In this document: positions 44,285 to 54,647 of the stretch, piece by piece
Layout: every line of letters begins with the position of its first letter
How positions within the stretch are numbered: the stretch's first letter is position 1
Notes under the pieces: model-generated
The model's database searches: none
Told to the model about the DNA's origin: nothing
What the model saw: the letters and a program-made list of their open reading frames with translations, nothing else
NCBI GenBank assembly: GCA_002730875.1
Contig: PCBI01000005.1
Location: 965,191 to 1,020,247, forward strand
DNA length: 55,057 bases
Direction of reading: 5' to 3'
DNA from: Spirochaetaceae bacterium
Lineage (GTDB): Bacteria > Spirochaetota > Leptospiria > Leptospirales > Leptonemataceae
Made by a program: the position numbers and the translations under genes

Positions 44285-46387
44285 ATGAAACGACAAATTA
44301 CACTGGAGAGAACCCGCAATATCGGCATTATGGCCCACATTGATGCCGGTAAGACTACCACTACCGAGCGTATTCTCTTCTATACTGGAAAGTCCTATAA
44401 GATTGGCGAGGTTCACGAAGGTGGAGCCGCCATGGACTGGATGGAGCAGGAAAAAGAGCGTGGTATTACCATTACCTCTGCCGCGACCACAACCTTCTGG
44501 GAAGGCTCTGATCAGGATCGGGATTCGCACCGAATCAACATCATCGACACTCCGGGCCACGTGGACTTTACCGTGGAGGTGGAGCGTTCCCTGCGTGTTC
44601 TAGATGGTGCTGTAGCCGTTTATGACGGGGTGGCCGGTGTAGAGCCTCAGACCGAGACTGTATGGCGTCAGGCGGACCGCTACCGTGTGCCCAGGATGTG
44701 TTTCATCAACAAACTGGACCGAATGGGTGCGGACTTCTTCTATTGTGTAAATACCATTCGCGACCGGTTGGGCGCCAACGGAGTCCCAATCCAGCTCCCT
44801 ATCGGTAAGGAGTCGGACTTCCAGGGTGTTGTAGATCTCGTGGAGAATCGCGCCATTATCTGGTCCGGCGAAGAGCTGGGCGCTAAGTTCGATTACGTAG
44901 ACGTTCCGGAGGACCTGAAGGCGCAAGCCGAGGAATACCGCACCAAGCTGATGGAAAGCGCCGCCGAGTGCGACGATGAACTACTCGAAAAGTATCTCGA
45001 AGAAGGCGAGCTAACAAAAGAAGAACTCAAGCGAGCCATTCGTAAAGGGACCCTGGAAATGAAAATGTTTCCTATCCTTTGCGGAACCGCCTTCAAGAAC
45101 AAAGGCGTGCAGCCTCTGCTGGATGCAGTTCTGGATTACATGCCCTCGCCGCTGGATGTTCCGAACATCAAAGGTCATGCCGTAGAAGATCCTGAAAAAG
45201 AGATCGAAAGAAAAACCGGCGATGATCAGCCTTTCGCTGCTCTGGCCTTTAAGATTGTGAGCGACCCGTATGTAGGTAAGCTGACCTATTTCCGTGTATA
45301 TTCCGGTTCCCTTACCAAGGGGTCTTACGTTCTTAATGCTTCCAAGGGCAAGAAAGAGCGAATCGGTCGTTTGCTTCAGATGCACGCCAACGACCGCGAA
45401 GAGATCGAAATCGTATTCTCCGGTGATATTGGCGCCGCCGTAGGCCTGAAAGACACTTCTACTGGCGACACGCTGTGCGCAGAAGACAGTCCTGTAATCC
45501 TGGAGTCCATGGAGTTCCCGGATCCGGTAATCGACCTGGCTATTGAGCCGCTCACAAAGGCGGATCAAGAGAAGCTATCCCAGGCGCTGGTTCGTCTGGC
45601 CGAGGAAGACCCTACGTTCAAGGTGAAAACCGACCACGAAACCGGTCAGACCATTATTTCCGGTATGGGCGAGCTTCACCTGGAGATCATCGTAGACCGA
45701 CTGAAGCGAGAATTCAAAGTAGAAGCGAATGTGGGTAAACCGCAGGTGGCTTACCGTGAGACCATTCGTAAAGAAGTGGAAGTTGAGTCCAAGTACATCA
45801 AGCAGACTGGTGGTCGAGGCCAGTATGGACACTGCTATCTGCGAGTGGCTCCGAATGAGCCCGGAAAAGGCTACGAATTTGTGAACAAGATTGTGGGGGG
45901 CGTGATTCCCCGTGAATATATTCCGGCAATCGACCGCGGTTGCCAGGAGGCTATGTCAGCCGGTGTGATGGCTGGGTATCCGGTAGTCGATGTGAAAGTG
46001 GAAGTCTATGACGGTTCCTATCACGATGTAGACTCCTCGGAAATGGCCTTCAAGATTTGCGCTTCTTTAGGTTTTAAGGATGCCTGTAGAAAGGCAAGCC
46101 CCGTGCTTCTGGAGCCTATGATGGCTGTGGAAGTGGTTACCCCTGAAGATTACATGGGTGACGTAGTGGGCGACCTGAACCGAAGAAGGGGTCGTATCGG
46201 CTCCATGGAGCAGCGTGGAAACGCTCGAGTAGTGTCCGCCGAAGTGCCTCTTTCCGAAATGTTCGGATACGCCACGGACCTGCGAAGCTCCACACAGGGT
46301 AGAGCGGCCTACACAATGCAATTCAAGCACTACGAGGAGGTGCCGAGCAGTATCGCCAATGAACTGGCAGCCAAGGCTGCAGTGTAA
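44285..46387 (+). CDS. fusA: Elongation factor G
   Basis: 700 residues. GTPase motifs: G1 AHIDAGKTT, switch [13 protein letters not shown]3 DTPGH, G4 NKLDR. Domain IV motif region [13 protein letters not shown] and the C-terminal domain V are complete. Catalyses translocation. Position in the str operon indicates the main EF-G rather than a paralogue such as EF-G2. Confidence 0.98.
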   Translation: MKRQITLERTRNIGIMAHIDAGKTTTTERILFYTGKSYKIGEVHEGGAAMDWMEQEKERGITITSAATTTFWEGSDQDRDSHRINIIDTPGHVDFTVEVERSLRVLDGAVAVYDGVAGVEPQTETVWRQADRYRVPRMCFINKLDRMGADFFYCVNTIRDRLGANGVPIQLPIGKESDFQGVVDLVENRAIIWSGEELGAKFDYVDVPEDLKAQAEEYRTKLMESAAECDDELLEKYLEEGELTKEELKRAIRKGTLEMKMFPILCGTAFKNKGVQPLLDAVLDYMPSPLDVPNIKGHAVEDPEKEIERKTGDDQPFAALAFKIVSDPYVGKLTYFRVYSGSLTKGSYVLNASKGKKERIGRLLQMHANDREEIEIVFSGDIGAAVGLKDTSTGDTLCAEDSPVILESMEFPDPVIDLAIEPLTKADQEKLSQALVRLAEEDPTFKVKTDHETGQTIISGMGELHLEIIVDRLKREFKVEANVGKPQVAYRETIRKEVEVESKYIKQTGGRGQYGHCYLRVAPNEPGKGYEFVNKIVGGVIPREYIPAIDRGCQEAMSAGVMAGYPVVDVKVEVYDGSYHDVDSSEMAFKICASLGFKDACRKASPVLLEPMMAVEVVTPEDYMGDVVGDLNRRRGRIGSMEQRGNARVVSAEVPLSEMFGYATDLRSSTQGRAAYTMQFKHYEEVPSSIANELAAKAAV

Positions 46388-46388
46388 A

Positions 46389-46419
46389 TTGACTGGACAC
46401 TGCCGGTGCGAGCAAAAAT
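46389..46419 (+). promoter_or_regulatory. Weak internal promoter candidate before tuf
   Basis: TTGACT (46389-46394) and AAAAAT (46414-46419) are 19 bases apart. A short AAGGC/GCCTT hairpin follows at about 46422-46437. The 86-base gap is the largest within the str-S10-spc unit. Confidence 0.25.
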
Positions 46420-46473
46420 AAGGCTATTTCGCCTTTTGAGCAAACGCAAAAATCTGGAAGAAAGGTAAAATCA

Positions 46474-47676
46474 ATGGGTAAGCAAAAATTTGATCGTACA
46501 AAACCACACGTTAACGTGGGAACAATTGGTCACGTAGACCATGGAAAAACAACTCTAACTGCTGCAATTACTACTGTACTGGCGAAGTCAGGCGGATCCA
46601 ACAAGGCTGTTGGTTATGCAGAAATCGATAACGCTCCTGAAGAAAAAGAGCGCGGTATTACCATCGCTACTTCTCACCAGGAATACGAATCTGAGAACCG
46701 CCACTACGCTCACGTAGACTGCCCGGGTCACGCTGACTACGTAAAGAACATGATTACCGGCGCCGCTCAGATGGACGCTGCGATTCTCGTGGTTTCCGCT
46801 GTAGACGGTCCTATGCCTCAGACTCGAGAGCACATCCTGCTGGCTAGCCAGGTAGGCGTGAAATACATCGTTGTGTTTCTGAACAAAGTAGATACCATCA
46901 AAGAAGACGAACGCGACGAGATGGTTGAACTGGTTCAGGAAGAAGTTAAGGATCTGCTAGGTTCTTATGGATATCCTGCAGAGGAGACTCCTTTTGTCAT
47001 GGGTTCTGCTCTGAAAGCCCTGGAAGGCGACGAGTCCGATATCGGCGCTCCGGCCATCCTCAGACTGATGGAGCAACTGGACACTTACGTGCCCGAACCT
47101 CAGCGCGATGTAGACAAAGACTTCCTGATGCCAGTAGAGGATGTATTCTCTATCACTGGTCGTGGAACTGTGGCTACCGGTCGTGTAGAGCAAGGTCAGC
47201 TGAGAGTTAACGATGAAGTGGAAATCGTAGGTATTCGAGATACCACCAAGACAGTTATTACTGGTATCGAGATGTTCCGCAAGGAGCTGGATTTCGCTCA
47301 GGCCGGGGACAACATTGGCGCCCTGATGCGAGGAACCAAGAAAGAAGACATTCAGCGTGGTCAGGTTCTGGCCAAGCCAAAGTCTATTACTCCTCATAAG
47401 AAGTTCAAGGCTGAGATCTACGTTCTGAAGAAGGAAGAGGGCGGACGCCACACTCCATTCTTCAATGATTATCGTCCACAGTTCTACTTTAGAACTACTG
47501 ACGTGACTGGAAGTATCAAGCTGCCAGCCGACAAAGAGATGATCATGCCCGGCGATAACGTAACTATCGAAGTTGAGCTGATCACTCCTATCGCCATGGA
47601 TAAGGGACTTAAGTTCGCTATCCGTGAGGGTGGACGAACTGTAGGATCCGGCGTTGTAGCCGAGATTGCTGAATAA
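46474..47676 (+). CDS. tuf: Elongation factor Tu
   Basis: 400 residues. [10 protein letters not shown] (P-loop), [13 protein letters not shown] (switch I), DCPGH, NKVD. Domain 2 and 3 are complete, ending GSGVVAEI. Delivers aminoacyl-tRNA to the ribosome. AGAAAGG ribosome site. rpsJ follows after 19 bases, so the str and S10 operons are joined. Confidence 0.98.
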   Translation: MGKQKFDRTKPHVNVGTIGHVDHGKTTLTAAITTVLAKSGGSNKAVGYAEIDNAPEEKERGITIATSHQEYESENRHYAHVDCPGHADYVKNMITGAAQMDAAILVVSAVDGPMPQTREHILLASQVGVKYIVVFLNKVDTIKEDERDEMVELVQEEVKDLLGSYGYPAEETPFVMGSALKALEGDESDIGAPAILRLMEQLDTYVPEPQRDVDKDFLMPVEDVFSITGRGTVATGRVEQGQLRVNDEVEIVGIRDTTKTVITGIEMFRKELDFAQAGDNIGALMRGTKKEDIQRGQVLAKPKSITPHKKFKAEIYVLKKEEGGRHTPFFNDYRPQFYFRTTDVTGSIKLPADKEMIMPGDNVTIEVELITPIAMDKGLKFAIREGGRTVGSGVVAEIAE

Positions 47677-47695
47677 TTGAGAGAAGCAGGGGATT

Positions 47696-48001
47696 ATGGC
47701 TCAGAGAATTCGCGTAAAACTAAAAGCCTTTGATCACAAGCTGATCGATCGCTCGGCGGCGGAGATCGTCGCCACGGCGAGGCGGACCGGTGCGGAGATC
47801 TCCGGGCCGATCCCCCTGCCTACCAGGGTGGAAAAATTTACCATTCTGCGATCGGTACACGTGAACAAAAAGTCACGGGATCAATACGAGGTCCGCACTC
47901 ATAAGCGGATGATAGATATAATGAATACCAATCCCGATACGGTGGATGCTTTGATGAAGCTCCAGTTACCGGCCGGGGTAAGTGTAGATATAAAGAGCTG
48001 A
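47696..48001 (+). CDS. rpsJ: 30S ribosomal protein S10
   Basis: 101 residues. [20 protein letters not shown] and the loop [20 protein letters not shown] are S10 hallmarks. S10 also acts as NusE in antitermination together with NusG. First gene of the classical S10 operon, without the long E. coli-type leader. Confidence 0.98.
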   Translation: MAQRIRVKLKAFDHKLIDRSAAEIVATARRTGAEISGPIPLPTRVEKFTILRSVHVNKKSRDQYEVRTHKRMIDIMNTNPDTVDALMKLQLPAGVSVDIKS

Positions 48002-48011
48002 GGCATCGGAA

Positions 48012-48632
48012 ATGGCTAAGGGCTTAATTGGAAGAAAGTTGGGCATGACCCAGGTGTTTGATGAGAAGGGTAACGTAGTTCCTGTTACCGTTCTGGAAGC
48101 AGGCCCCTGTGTGGTGACGGATCTTCGGACCGAAGAGCAGCACGGGTACAAGGCTGTGCAGCTCGGGTTTGGCGAAGTGAAGGAAAAAGCCCTGAGTAAA
48201 GCAGAGGTGGGACACGTTAAGAAGAACGGTATTGCCCCTCATCGTACACTTATGGAATTCCGGGATGCAGACCTGGAAGTGGAAGTTGGCGCCAGCGTGG
48301 CCGCGGATCTGTTTTCTGCCGGCGATCGCGTCAAGGTTACTTCGGTTAGCAAGGGAAAAGGTTTTCAGGGTGTAATGAAACGGCATGGGTTCGGTGGCGG
48401 TCGAATGACCCACGGTTCCCACTTTCACCGAGCGCCTGGTTCCATTGGCGCCAGTTCCGACCCCAGTCGGGTGTTTAAGGGCAAGAAGATGCCCGGACAT
48501 GCCGGCCAGCTTAAGACTACCGTTTCCAACCTGAAGATCATGCAGGTGGATCTGGAGAATAATCGCATCCTGGTCAAAGGGGCAGTGCCCGGAGCACGGA
48601 CGTCGGTTGTTCGAATTGAGGTGATGGGATGA
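48012..48632 (+). CDS. rplC: 50S ribosomal protein L3
   Basis: 206 residues. GLIGRKLGMTQVFDEKGN at the start and the loop GFGGGRMTHGSHFHRAPGSI that reaches toward the peptidyl-transferase centre. Overlaps rplD by 4 bases (ATGA). Confidence 0.98.
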   Translation: MAKGLIGRKLGMTQVFDEKGNVVPVTVLEAGPCVVTDLRTEEQHGYKAVQLGFGEVKEKALSKAEVGHVKKNGIAPHRTLMEFRDADLEVEVGASVAADLFSAGDRVKVTSVSKGKGFQGVMKRHGFGGGRMTHGSHFHRAPGSIGASSDPSRVFKGKKMPGHAGQLKTTVSNLKIMQVDLENNRILVKGAVPGARTSVVRIEVMG

Positions 48633-49273
48633 AAGCGCAGAAATTCGACGCTACAGGAAAGAAGAGCGGTGATGTAAGCCTGCCGGACAGTGTGTTCGCG
48701 GTGGACGTCAACCTGGGTCTCATCCGTGAAATCATAGATGCAGAGAACCGGAACCGTCGCCAGGGTACACACAAGGTCAAGACCGTGTCCGAAGTGAGCG
48801 GTGGCGGCAAAAAGCCCTGGAGACAAAAGGGTACTGGTAACGCTCGCCAGGGTTCTATTCGAGCGGTGCAGTGGAAAGGTGGCGGTATCGCGCACGGTCC
48901 GGTGCCCAGGGATTACAGCATCCGAGTGCCGGAGAAGAAGCGAAAGGCCGGTATACGGGCTGTGCTTAGCTTCAAGGCTTCCAAAGAAGCGATCTCCGTT
49001 ATGGCTGATCCCACGTTGGATGGGTTCAGTACAAAAAAGATGCACGGGGTGTTCAAAGAGATGGGCGCGATCCCCGGCTCGACGGTGGTCTTTTTGACTC
49101 TGGGGGCTGACGAAAAGCTGCGGAAGTCAGTATCGAACATTCCGGTACTCCATCATATGGATGCTTCTAGAATCACCGCTCCCGAGCTGTATTACAACTC
49201 CCGTGTGGTAATCACTGAGTCCGCGTTGGCTCACCTGGAAAAAGCCTACGCAGCTGAAGGTGCTCGATCATGA
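48629..49273 (+). CDS. rplD: 50S ribosomal protein L4
   Basis: 214 residues. The extended exit-tunnel loop is present (VSGGGKKPWRQKGTGNARQG), with no macrolide-type change obvious. In E. coli L4 represses the S10 operon through a leader that is not evident here. Overlaps rplC and rplW by 4 bases each. Confidence 0.97.
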   Translation: MKAQKFDATGKKSGDVSLPDSVFAVDVNLGLIREIIDAENRNRRQGTHKVKTVSEVSGGGKKPWRQKGTGNARQGSIRAVQWKGGGIAHGPVPRDYSIRVPEKKRKAGIRAVLSFKASKEAISVMADPTLDGFSTKKMHGVFKEMGAIPGSTVVFLTLGADEKLRKSVSNIPVLHHMDASRITAPELYYNSRVVITESALAHLEKAYAAEGARS

Positions 49274-49569
49274 ACTTGAACGATGTAATTATTTCTCCAA
49301 TAGTGACGGAGAAGTCTGAAGAAGTGAAGCACGGAAAAGCTGGTTACGAGGTGCATACCTTTAAGATCCAGAAGCGTGCCAACAAAGAACTGGTTAAGCA
49401 GGCGCTCTACAAACTCTACGGCGTAAAAGTCGAAAAAGTGCGCGTGTTGAACGTACCTTCCAGGCTTAAGCGATTCCGAATGGACTATGCGCGCGTGCCT
49501 GGCTGGAAAAAGGCCATCGTAACCCTGGCTCCGGGTGAGAATCTGGACCTGGCAAAGGCCGCAGGATAA
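49270..49569 (+). CDS. rplW: 50S ribosomal protein L23
   Basis: 99 residues. VIISPIVTEKSEEVKHGKAG and VRVLNVPSRLKRFRMDYARV. L23 sits at the tunnel exit and binds trigger factor and SRP. Coupled to rplD by ATGA overlap. Confidence 0.97.
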   Translation: MNLNDVIISPIVTEKSEEVKHGKAGYEVHTFKIQKRANKELVKQALYKLYGVKVEKVRVLNVPSRLKRFRMDYARVPGWKKAIVTLAPGENLDLAKAAG

Positions 49570-49575
49570 TAGACT

Positions 49576-50418
49576 ATGCCTATTAAGAGATTTAAACCGA
49601 CTACTTCTTCCACCAGATACAAATCGGTACTGGTTTTCGAAGGGCTAAGCAAAGAGGCTCCAAAAAAGGCTCTGCTGGAAAAGGTGAACTATCGTGCCGG
49701 TCGCAATAATGCCGGTCGAATTTCCGTTCGCCGAAAAGGCGGTCGTCTGAAGCGAAAGTATCGTATCATCGACTTCAAGCGAAACAAGCTCGAAGTTCCA
49801 GGAACCGTTGCGGCTATCGAATACGACCCGAACAGAACGGCCAATATTGCTCTGATTAAATACGCGGATGGCGAGTATCGGTATATCCTGTGCCCGGACG
49901 CGCTGAAAGTAGGCGACTCGGTGATTTCGGCGGACAAAGCGGATATTCGCGCTGGAAACAGTCTTCCGCTTAAGAATATCCCTGCCGGTACTCAGGTGCA
50001 TAACATCGAGCTGCAGCCACAAAGAGGCGGCCAAATGGCACGATCGGCCGGGGCCTTTGCCAGTATCGCAGGTCGAGACGGCAATTATATTCTAATCAAG
50101 CTGCCCAGCGGTGAGCTTCGGAAAGTTCATGAGAACTGCCGCGCCACGGTAGGGGTCATGGGCAACCGGGATCACAGCCTGGTAAGTATCGGTAAAGCCG
50201 GTCGCAAGCGCTGGATGGGTGTTCGGCCCCACGTTCGCGGCGTGGTGATGAACCCGGTGGATCACCCCCACGGTGGTGGTGAAGGTAAGACATCCGGTGG
50301 ACGTCATCCTGTATCGCCCTGGGGTCAGCCCACTAAAGGATACAAGACGCGTAAGAAGAATCATCCGACGGATCGATTTATCGTGCAGCGAAGAATTAAT
50401 AAAAGGATAGGACGCTAA
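49576..50418 (+). CDS. rplB: 50S ribosomal protein L2
   Basis: 280 residues. Ends with the universal [15 protein letters not shown] motif; the conserved His lies near the peptidyl-transferase centre. [15 protein letters not shown] in the N-terminal part. Canonical length and position. Confidence 0.98.
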   Translation: MPIKRFKPTTSSTRYKSVLVFEGLSKEAPKKALLEKVNYRAGRNNAGRISVRRKGGRLKRKYRIIDFKRNKLEVPGTVAAIEYDPNRTANIALIKYADGEYRYILCPDALKVGDSVISADKADIRAGNSLPLKNIPAGTQVHNIELQPQRGGQMARSAGAFASIAGRDGNYILIKLPSGELRKVHENCRATVGVMGNRDHSLVSIGKAGRKRWMGVRPHVRGVVMNPVDHPHGGGEGKTSGGRHPVSPWGQPTKGYKTRKKNHPTDRFIVQRRINKRIGR

Positions 50419-50420
50419 GC

Positions 50421-50699
50421 ATGGCCAGATCACTGAAGAAAGGGCCTTACGTAGAAGAGTCCCTGATGAACAAGATTAACCAGATGAATGCGGAAGGCAG
50501 CAAGAAGCCTTTCAAGACCTGGTCCAGGCGATCTACGATCTTTCCCGAGATGATCGGGCATACGATGCTGGTGCACAACGGGCAAAAGTTCGTGCCGGTA
50601 TATGTGAACGAGAACATGGTAGGTCACAAATTGGGCGAATTCGCGCCCACCAGAACTTATAAAGGGCATACCAGCCTGGATAAGAAGGTGAAGAGATAA
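50421..50699 (+). CDS. rpsS: 30S ribosomal protein S19
   Basis: 92 residues. [20 protein letters not shown] and [20 protein letters not shown] are diagnostic. Its last base is shared with the rplV start (TAATG). Confidence 0.98.
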   Translation: MARSLKKGPYVEESLMNKINQMNAEGSKKPFKTWSRRSTIFPEMIGHTMLVHNGQKFVPVYVNENMVGHKLGEFAPTRTYKGHTSLDKKVKR

Positions 50700-51037
50700 T
50701 GGAAGCCAAAGCAGTAGCAAAGTTTCTGCTCGTGAGTCCTCGAAAAGTACGCCTTGTGGCGAACGAAATCAGAGGGTATCCCTATAGCGAGGCGATCGAT
50801 TATCTGAGATTCATTCCTCGGAAAGGCGCGGTGTTACTGAAGAAGGTGCTGGAATCAGCGCGAGCAAATGCTGCGAACAACAACGAGAACCTGGACGAAA
50901 GTGCTCTCTTTGTGAAGAAAGTGTATATCGATGGCGGTCCTACTATGCGGAGGTTTCGACCTCGAGCCCGTGGTCGAGCAATGCAGCGACTGAAAAGAAT
51001 CAGCCACATCACAGTGGTGCTGAGCGACGAGAACTGA
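50699..51037 (+). CDS. rplV: 50S ribosomal protein L22
   Basis: 112 residues. [19 protein letters not shown] and the tunnel hairpin [16 protein letters not shown]. The hairpin contributes to the macrolide-binding part of the exit tunnel and looks wild type. Confidence 0.97.
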   Translation: MEAKAVAKFLLVSPRKVRLVANEIRGYPYSEAIDYLRFIPRKGAVLLKKVLESARANAANNNENLDESALFVKKVYIDGGPTMRRFRPRARGRAMQRLKRISHITVVLSDEN

Positions 51038-51050
51038 GGAATTTTAGAAT

Positions 51051-51731
51051 ATGGGTCAGAAAGTAAATCCAATAGGACTGCGACTGGGAATAACTCGTTC
51101 CTGGGATTCGGTATGGTACTCCAATGAAGGCTATCAGGATGCTCTGCACGAGGATCTGATGATCCGCGAGTTCCTGGGAAAGCGCTACAAGAGAGCCGGC
51201 CTGCTACGAATCGTAATCGAGCGATTCCCTGAAAAGATTAACGTCAATCTGCATACTGTAAGACCCGGGCAAATCATTGGGCCGAAGGGCGCCGCCATTG
51301 AAGCCGTGAAAGCGGAGCTGAAGAAGCGAGTATCGTTGCCTTTGAACCTGAGCATTGTGGAAGTTAAGAAACCGGAAACAGTAGCCAAGGTAATTAGCGA
51401 GAACATTGCCCAGCAACTGGAACAACGAATGCCCTTCCGTCGAGTAATGAAGCAGGCTCTTCGAGGCGCCATGCGAGGCGGAGTAGAAGGAATTAAGATC
51501 ATGGTATCTGGGCGACTGAACGGCGCAGATATGGCTCGAACCGAACAATACAAGGACGGTCGAGTGCCTTTGCATACGCTCCGTGCGCGGATTGAGTATG
51601 CGGTAAGCGAAGCGAAGACTACTTACGGAATTCTGGGAGTGAAGGTTTGGACCTATCACGGCGATTTACTGCCCGGTACCGAAGTAGAAGAGGAAGAACA
51701 ACCCCAACGCAGGCGAGGGGGCCGTCAATAA
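51051..51731 (+). CDS. rpsC: 30S ribosomal protein S3
   Basis: 226 residues. [19 protein letters not shown] start, KH domain [21 protein letters not shown]-terminal domain with [20 protein letters not shown]. Short acidic/Arg tail [14 protein letters not shown]. Part of the mRNA entry helicase of the 30S. Confidence 0.98.
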   Translation: MGQKVNPIGLRLGITRSWDSVWYSNEGYQDALHEDLMIREFLGKRYKRAGLLRIVIERFPEKINVNLHTVRPGQIIGPKGAAIEAVKAELKKRVSLPLNLSIVEVKKPETVAKVISENIAQQLEQRMPFRRVMKQALRGAMRGGVEGIKIMVSGRLNGADMARTEQYKDGRVPLHTLRARIEYAVSEAKTTYGILGVKVWTYHGDLLPGTEVEEEEQPQRRRGGRQ

Positions 51732-51753
51732 GGCGGTAGTTCCGAGGTAAGAT

Positions 51754-52167
51754 ATGCTATCACCCAAACGCGTAAAATATAGAAAGCGACAGCGCGGACG
51801 CCTTAGAGGTCTTGCGCACCGAGGGAACAAAGTATCTTTCGGGGAATTCGGATTAAAGGCAGTGGAGTCCGGTCGTTTGACAGCGCGCCAGATTGAGGCG
51901 GCTCGACGAGCAATGACCCGTCACGTAAAGAGGGGCGGTAAGATGTGGATTCGCATTTTCCCGGATCAGCCGGTAACCAAGAAGCCAGCCGAAACCCGTA
52001 TGGGTAGCGGTAAAGGTAGCCCGGAATACTGGGTAGCGGTAGTGCGGCCGGGCCGAGTTCTGTTCGAAATGAGCGGGGTTCCGGAAAGCCTGGCACGTGA
52101 AGCGCTGGCCCTGGCGGCCCATAAGCTGCCCATGAAAACCTCCTTTGTGAGAAAGGATCTGATCTAA
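51754..52167 (+). CDS. rplP: 50S ribosomal protein L16
   Basis: 137 residues. [38 protein letters not shown] and [20 protein letters not shown]. Needed for late 50S assembly near the A-site. Confidence 0.98.
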   Translation: MLSPKRVKYRKRQRGRLRGLAHRGNKVSFGEFGLKAVESGRLTARQIEAARRAMTRHVKRGGKMWIRIFPDQPVTKKPAETRMGSGKGSPEYWVAVVRPGRVLFEMSGVPESLAREALALAAHKLPMKTSFVRKDLI

Positions 52168-52177
52168 GGAGTATAGA

Positions 52178-52423
52178 ATGGCATCATCGTATCATGAAAT
52201 GTCAGAGGAAAATCTGAAGGAGCAATTGCAGCAGGCCAAAGAGGAACTGCGCGAACTACGATTCACTTTCGGAATCGCTCGTTCACTGCAGAAGCCTGCG
52301 CGAGTTGGTCAGCTCAAGCGAAACGTAGCGCGGATCAATACCGTGCTGCGCGAAAGAGAGCTGGGGATTGCGACTCAGAAAGACGCCACCTCAAAAGGAA
52401 AAGGGAAGTCCCGTAAGAAATAA
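52178..52423 (+). CDS. rpmC: 50S ribosomal protein L29
   Basis: 81 residues. Helical hairpin [20 protein letters not shown] with [16 protein letters not shown]. Slightly longer than the common 62-70 residues because of a Lys/Ser-rich tail. Good site AAGGAG before the ATG. Confidence 0.95.
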   Translation: MASSYHEMSEENLKEQLQQAKEELRELRFTFGIARSLQKPARVGQLKRNVARINTVLRERELGIATQKDATSKGKGKSRKK

Positions 52424-52437
52424 ACGGCAGTATTAGT

Positions 52438-52701
52438 ATGAAGACGCGAGCCAAAAGAATTAGAACCATTGTGGGTCGGGTGGTCTCCGACAAGACGGAC
52501 AAAACCAGAGTAATCCTGGTTGAGACCTTCTTTACTCACCCAAAGTTCAAGAAGACCGTGAAGCGTTCTCAGCGGATTAAGATCCACGATGAGAAGAACG
52601 AGTCCAGAGAGGGCGATATCGTAAGCGCCATTGAAACGCGACCGCTTTCTCGATGGAAGCGTCATCGGCTATTCAAAGTTGTTGAGAGGCCACAAGCATG
52701 A
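52438..52701 (+). CDS. rpsQ: 30S ribosomal protein S17
   Basis: 87 residues. [20 protein letters not shown] and [20 protein letters not shown] are family hallmarks. Overlaps rplN by 4 bases (ATGA). Confidence 0.97.
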   Translation: MKTRAKRIRTIVGRVVSDKTDKTRVILVETFFTHPKFKKTVKRSQRIKIHDEKNESREGDIVSAIETRPLSRWKRHRLFKVVERPQA

Positions 52702-53090
52702 TCCAGATGCAAACAATGCTCGAGGTAGCGGACAATACCGGAGCAAGAAAGGTTATGTGTGTAAAAGTCCTGGGCGGAAGTAAGAAGCGCTACGCCTCCG
52801 TCGGTGATATCATCGTGGTGGCTGTAAAAGATGCCCTGCCAGCTTACGGACTGAAAGACGGGACCGGTAAGAAGGTGCACAACAAAGCCGTTCAGAAGGC
52901 CGTTGTGGTGCGAACGAAGAAGGAAATTCGACGACCGGACGGTTCCTACATTCGATTCGATGACAACGCATGCGCGATCATCGACGATAAAATGAACCCC
53001 AGAGGGACCCGTATTTTCGGGCCTGTTGCCAGAGAACTGCGTGACCGCAAGTTCATGAAGATTGTTTCTCTGGCGCCGGAGGTGCTGTAA
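52698..53090 (+). CDS. rplN: 50S ribosomal protein L14
   Basis: 130 residues; most bacterial L14 have 122. The extra residues lie in the loop [20 protein letters not shown], between the second and third blocks. Signature [20 protein letters not shown] and the C-terminal [19 protein letters not shown] end are intact. Start overlaps rpsQ; its last base is the A of the rplX start. Confidence 0.96.
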   Translation: MIQMQTMLEVADNTGARKVMCVKVLGGSKKRYASVGDIIVVAVKDALPAYGLKDGTGKKVHNKAVQKAVVVRTKKEIRRPDGSYIRFDDNACAIIDDKMNPRGTRIFGPVARELRDRKFMKIVSLAPEVL

Positions 53091-53449
53091 TGAATCGATT
53101 TGCTCAGCGAATCCATGAGCAGGAGAAACACCGTCACCGCAAGCTGACTCTAAAGGCCGGCGATGAGGTAGTGGTAATCTCCGGAAAAGAAAAAGGAAAG
53201 CGCGGAAAGATCCTGCATATTGACAGAAGCAATGACCGCGTTTACGTAGAAGGCGTGAATAAGATCAAGCGCTTCATGCGACCCACCCAGGAAAACCCCC
53301 AGGGTGGTGTAGTGGAGATCGAAGCTCCCATGCATCTTTCCAATGTGCTGTTTTATGACAGCAAGAAGAAGAAAGGCGTGAAATTGGGCAAGAAGGTCGA
53401 GGACGGTAAGAACGTTCGAATCACTCGACCGGAAGGCAAGACCGTCTAA
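53090..53449 (+). CDS. rplX: 50S ribosomal protein L24
   Basis: 119 residues with a KOW motif ([20 protein letters not shown]). It has an N-terminal extension of about 18 residues ([17 protein letters not shown]) compared with the usual ~103. The start codon shares its A with the rplN stop (TAATG), so the extension is probably real. Initiates 50S assembly. Confidence 0.95.
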   Translation: MNRFAQRIHEQEKHRHRKLTLKAGDEVVVISGKEKGKRGKILHIDRSNDRVYVEGVNKIKRFMRPTQENPQGGVVEIEAPMHLSNVLFYDSKKKKGVKLGKKVEDGKNVRITRPEGKTV

Positions 53450-53464
53450 TTGAGGGAATTATAG

Positions 53465-54007
53465 ATGGATCAACTACTGGAAAAATACAGATCCGAGGTA
53501 ATCGGCCAACTCAGAGAGAAGTTTCAGTACAAGAGCCTGATGCAGGTTCCAGCTCTGGAAAAAATCACTCTGAATGTGGGTATCGGCGATGCCGCCACCA
53601 ATCCAAAGGCGCTGGAAGCGGCGATTGAGGAGTTGGGATTGATTACCGGGCAAAAAGCAGTGCGAACCAAGGCCAAGAAGTCGATCGCGGGGTTCAAGCT
53701 CCGTGAAGGGATGGCCATTGGCGCTCGCGTAACGCTGCGCGGGAATCGTATGTATGAGTTTCTATTCAGGCTCATCAATATTGCGATTCCGCGGGTGAGG
53801 GACTTTCGTGGGTTAAATCCCAACGGATTCGATGGTAGAGGAAACTACAATTTCTCGATCAGGGAGCAGATCATCTTTCCTGAGATCGAAGTGGATCAGG
53901 TAGATTCCTATCATGGACTGAATGTTACGATAACGACTACGGCGCCTACTAATGAGGAAGGCCGTGAACTTCTTGCCGGGCTGGGATTTCCTTTCCGCAA
54001 GAATTGA
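53465..54007 (+). CDS. rplE: 50S ribosomal protein L5
   Basis: 180 residues. [40 protein letters not shown] and [18 protein letters not shown]. Binds 5S rRNA in the central protuberance. Confidence 0.98.
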   Translation: MDQLLEKYRSEVIGQLREKFQYKSLMQVPALEKITLNVGIGDAATNPKALEAAIEELGLITGQKAVRTKAKKSIAGFKLREGMAIGARVTLRGNRMYEFLFRLINIAIPRVRDFRGLNPNGFDGRGNYNFSIREQIIFPEIEVDQVDSYHGLNVTITTTAPTNEEGRELLAGLGFPFRKN

Positions 54008-54026
54008 TTCTGGGAGTATTTTAGAA

Positions 54027-54212
54027 ATGGCTCGAAAGGCAATGATGGAAAAGATGAAGCGCAAGCCGCGCTTCCAGGTGCGAGAGCACAACCGCTGCCC
54101 GATTTGTGGTAGGCCCCGGGGGTTTATGCGAAGGTTTCGCATGTGCCGTATATGTTTCAGAAAGCTGGCCAGTATGGGTCAAATACCCGGAGTAACCAAA
54201 TCATCCTGGTAA
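54027..54212 (+). CDS. rpsN: 30S ribosomal protein S14, zinc-binding type Z
   Basis: 61 residues from ATG 54027; a longer frame from 53952 lies within rplE and is not used. Two CxxC pairs (CPICG and CRICF) form the zinc knuckle of the short C+ type S14. The tail IPGVTKSSW is universal. Confidence 0.96.
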   Translation: MARKAMMEKMKRKPRFQVREHNRCPICGRPRGFMRRFRMCRICFRKLASMGQIPGVTKSSW

Positions 54213-54229
54213 GGAAGGAGTAAGCTGCA

Positions 54230-54625
54230 ATGAGTTTGAGTGATCCAATAGCGGATATGTTGACCCGGATACGAAATGCATCCAGGGCAGGGCATCCTAA
54301 AGTGAGTTTTGCAGGCTCCAACCTGAAGGAGAGCATCGTTTCTATTCTCAAGAACGAAGGCTTTATTGCAAACTACGAAGTAAAGAAAGAGAATAACAAG
54401 AGCAACATCGAAGTGGAGCTCAAGTACATCAACAAAAGCCCGGTGATCAAAGAGATCGAGCGGGTGAGCAAGCCGGGGCGACGGATCTACAGCAAGAGCC
54501 AGGAGATGCGTCCGGTGCGCAACAACATGGGTATTGCCATTCTGTCCACATCCCATGGGGTGATGACTGGTCGAAAGGCCAAGAAAATGAATGTGGGTGG
54601 AGAGATCCTGCTAAGGGTCTGGTGA
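54230..54625 (+). CDS. rpsH: 30S ribosomal protein S8
   Basis: 131 residues. SDPIADMLTRIRNASRAGHP and the C-terminal GIAILSTSHGVMTGRKAKKM. In E. coli S8 represses the spc operon. Good site AAGGAG upstream. Confidence 0.98.
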   Translation: MSLSDPIADMLTRIRNASRAGHPKVSFAGSNLKESIVSILKNEGFIANYEVKKENNKSNIEVELKYINKSPVIKEIERVSKPGRRIYSKSQEMRPVRNNMGIAILSTSHGVMTGRKAKKMNVGGEILLRVW

Positions 54626-54647
54626 TCCTTTCTGGGAGTTATTTAAG

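Noticed and set aside
43802..44560. 252-codon minus-strand ORF across rpsG and fusA
   Set aside because: Antisense to two certain genes.
47677..47695. S10 leader regulated by L4 as in E. coli
   Set aside because: The tuf-rpsJ gap is only 19 bases, too short for such a leader.
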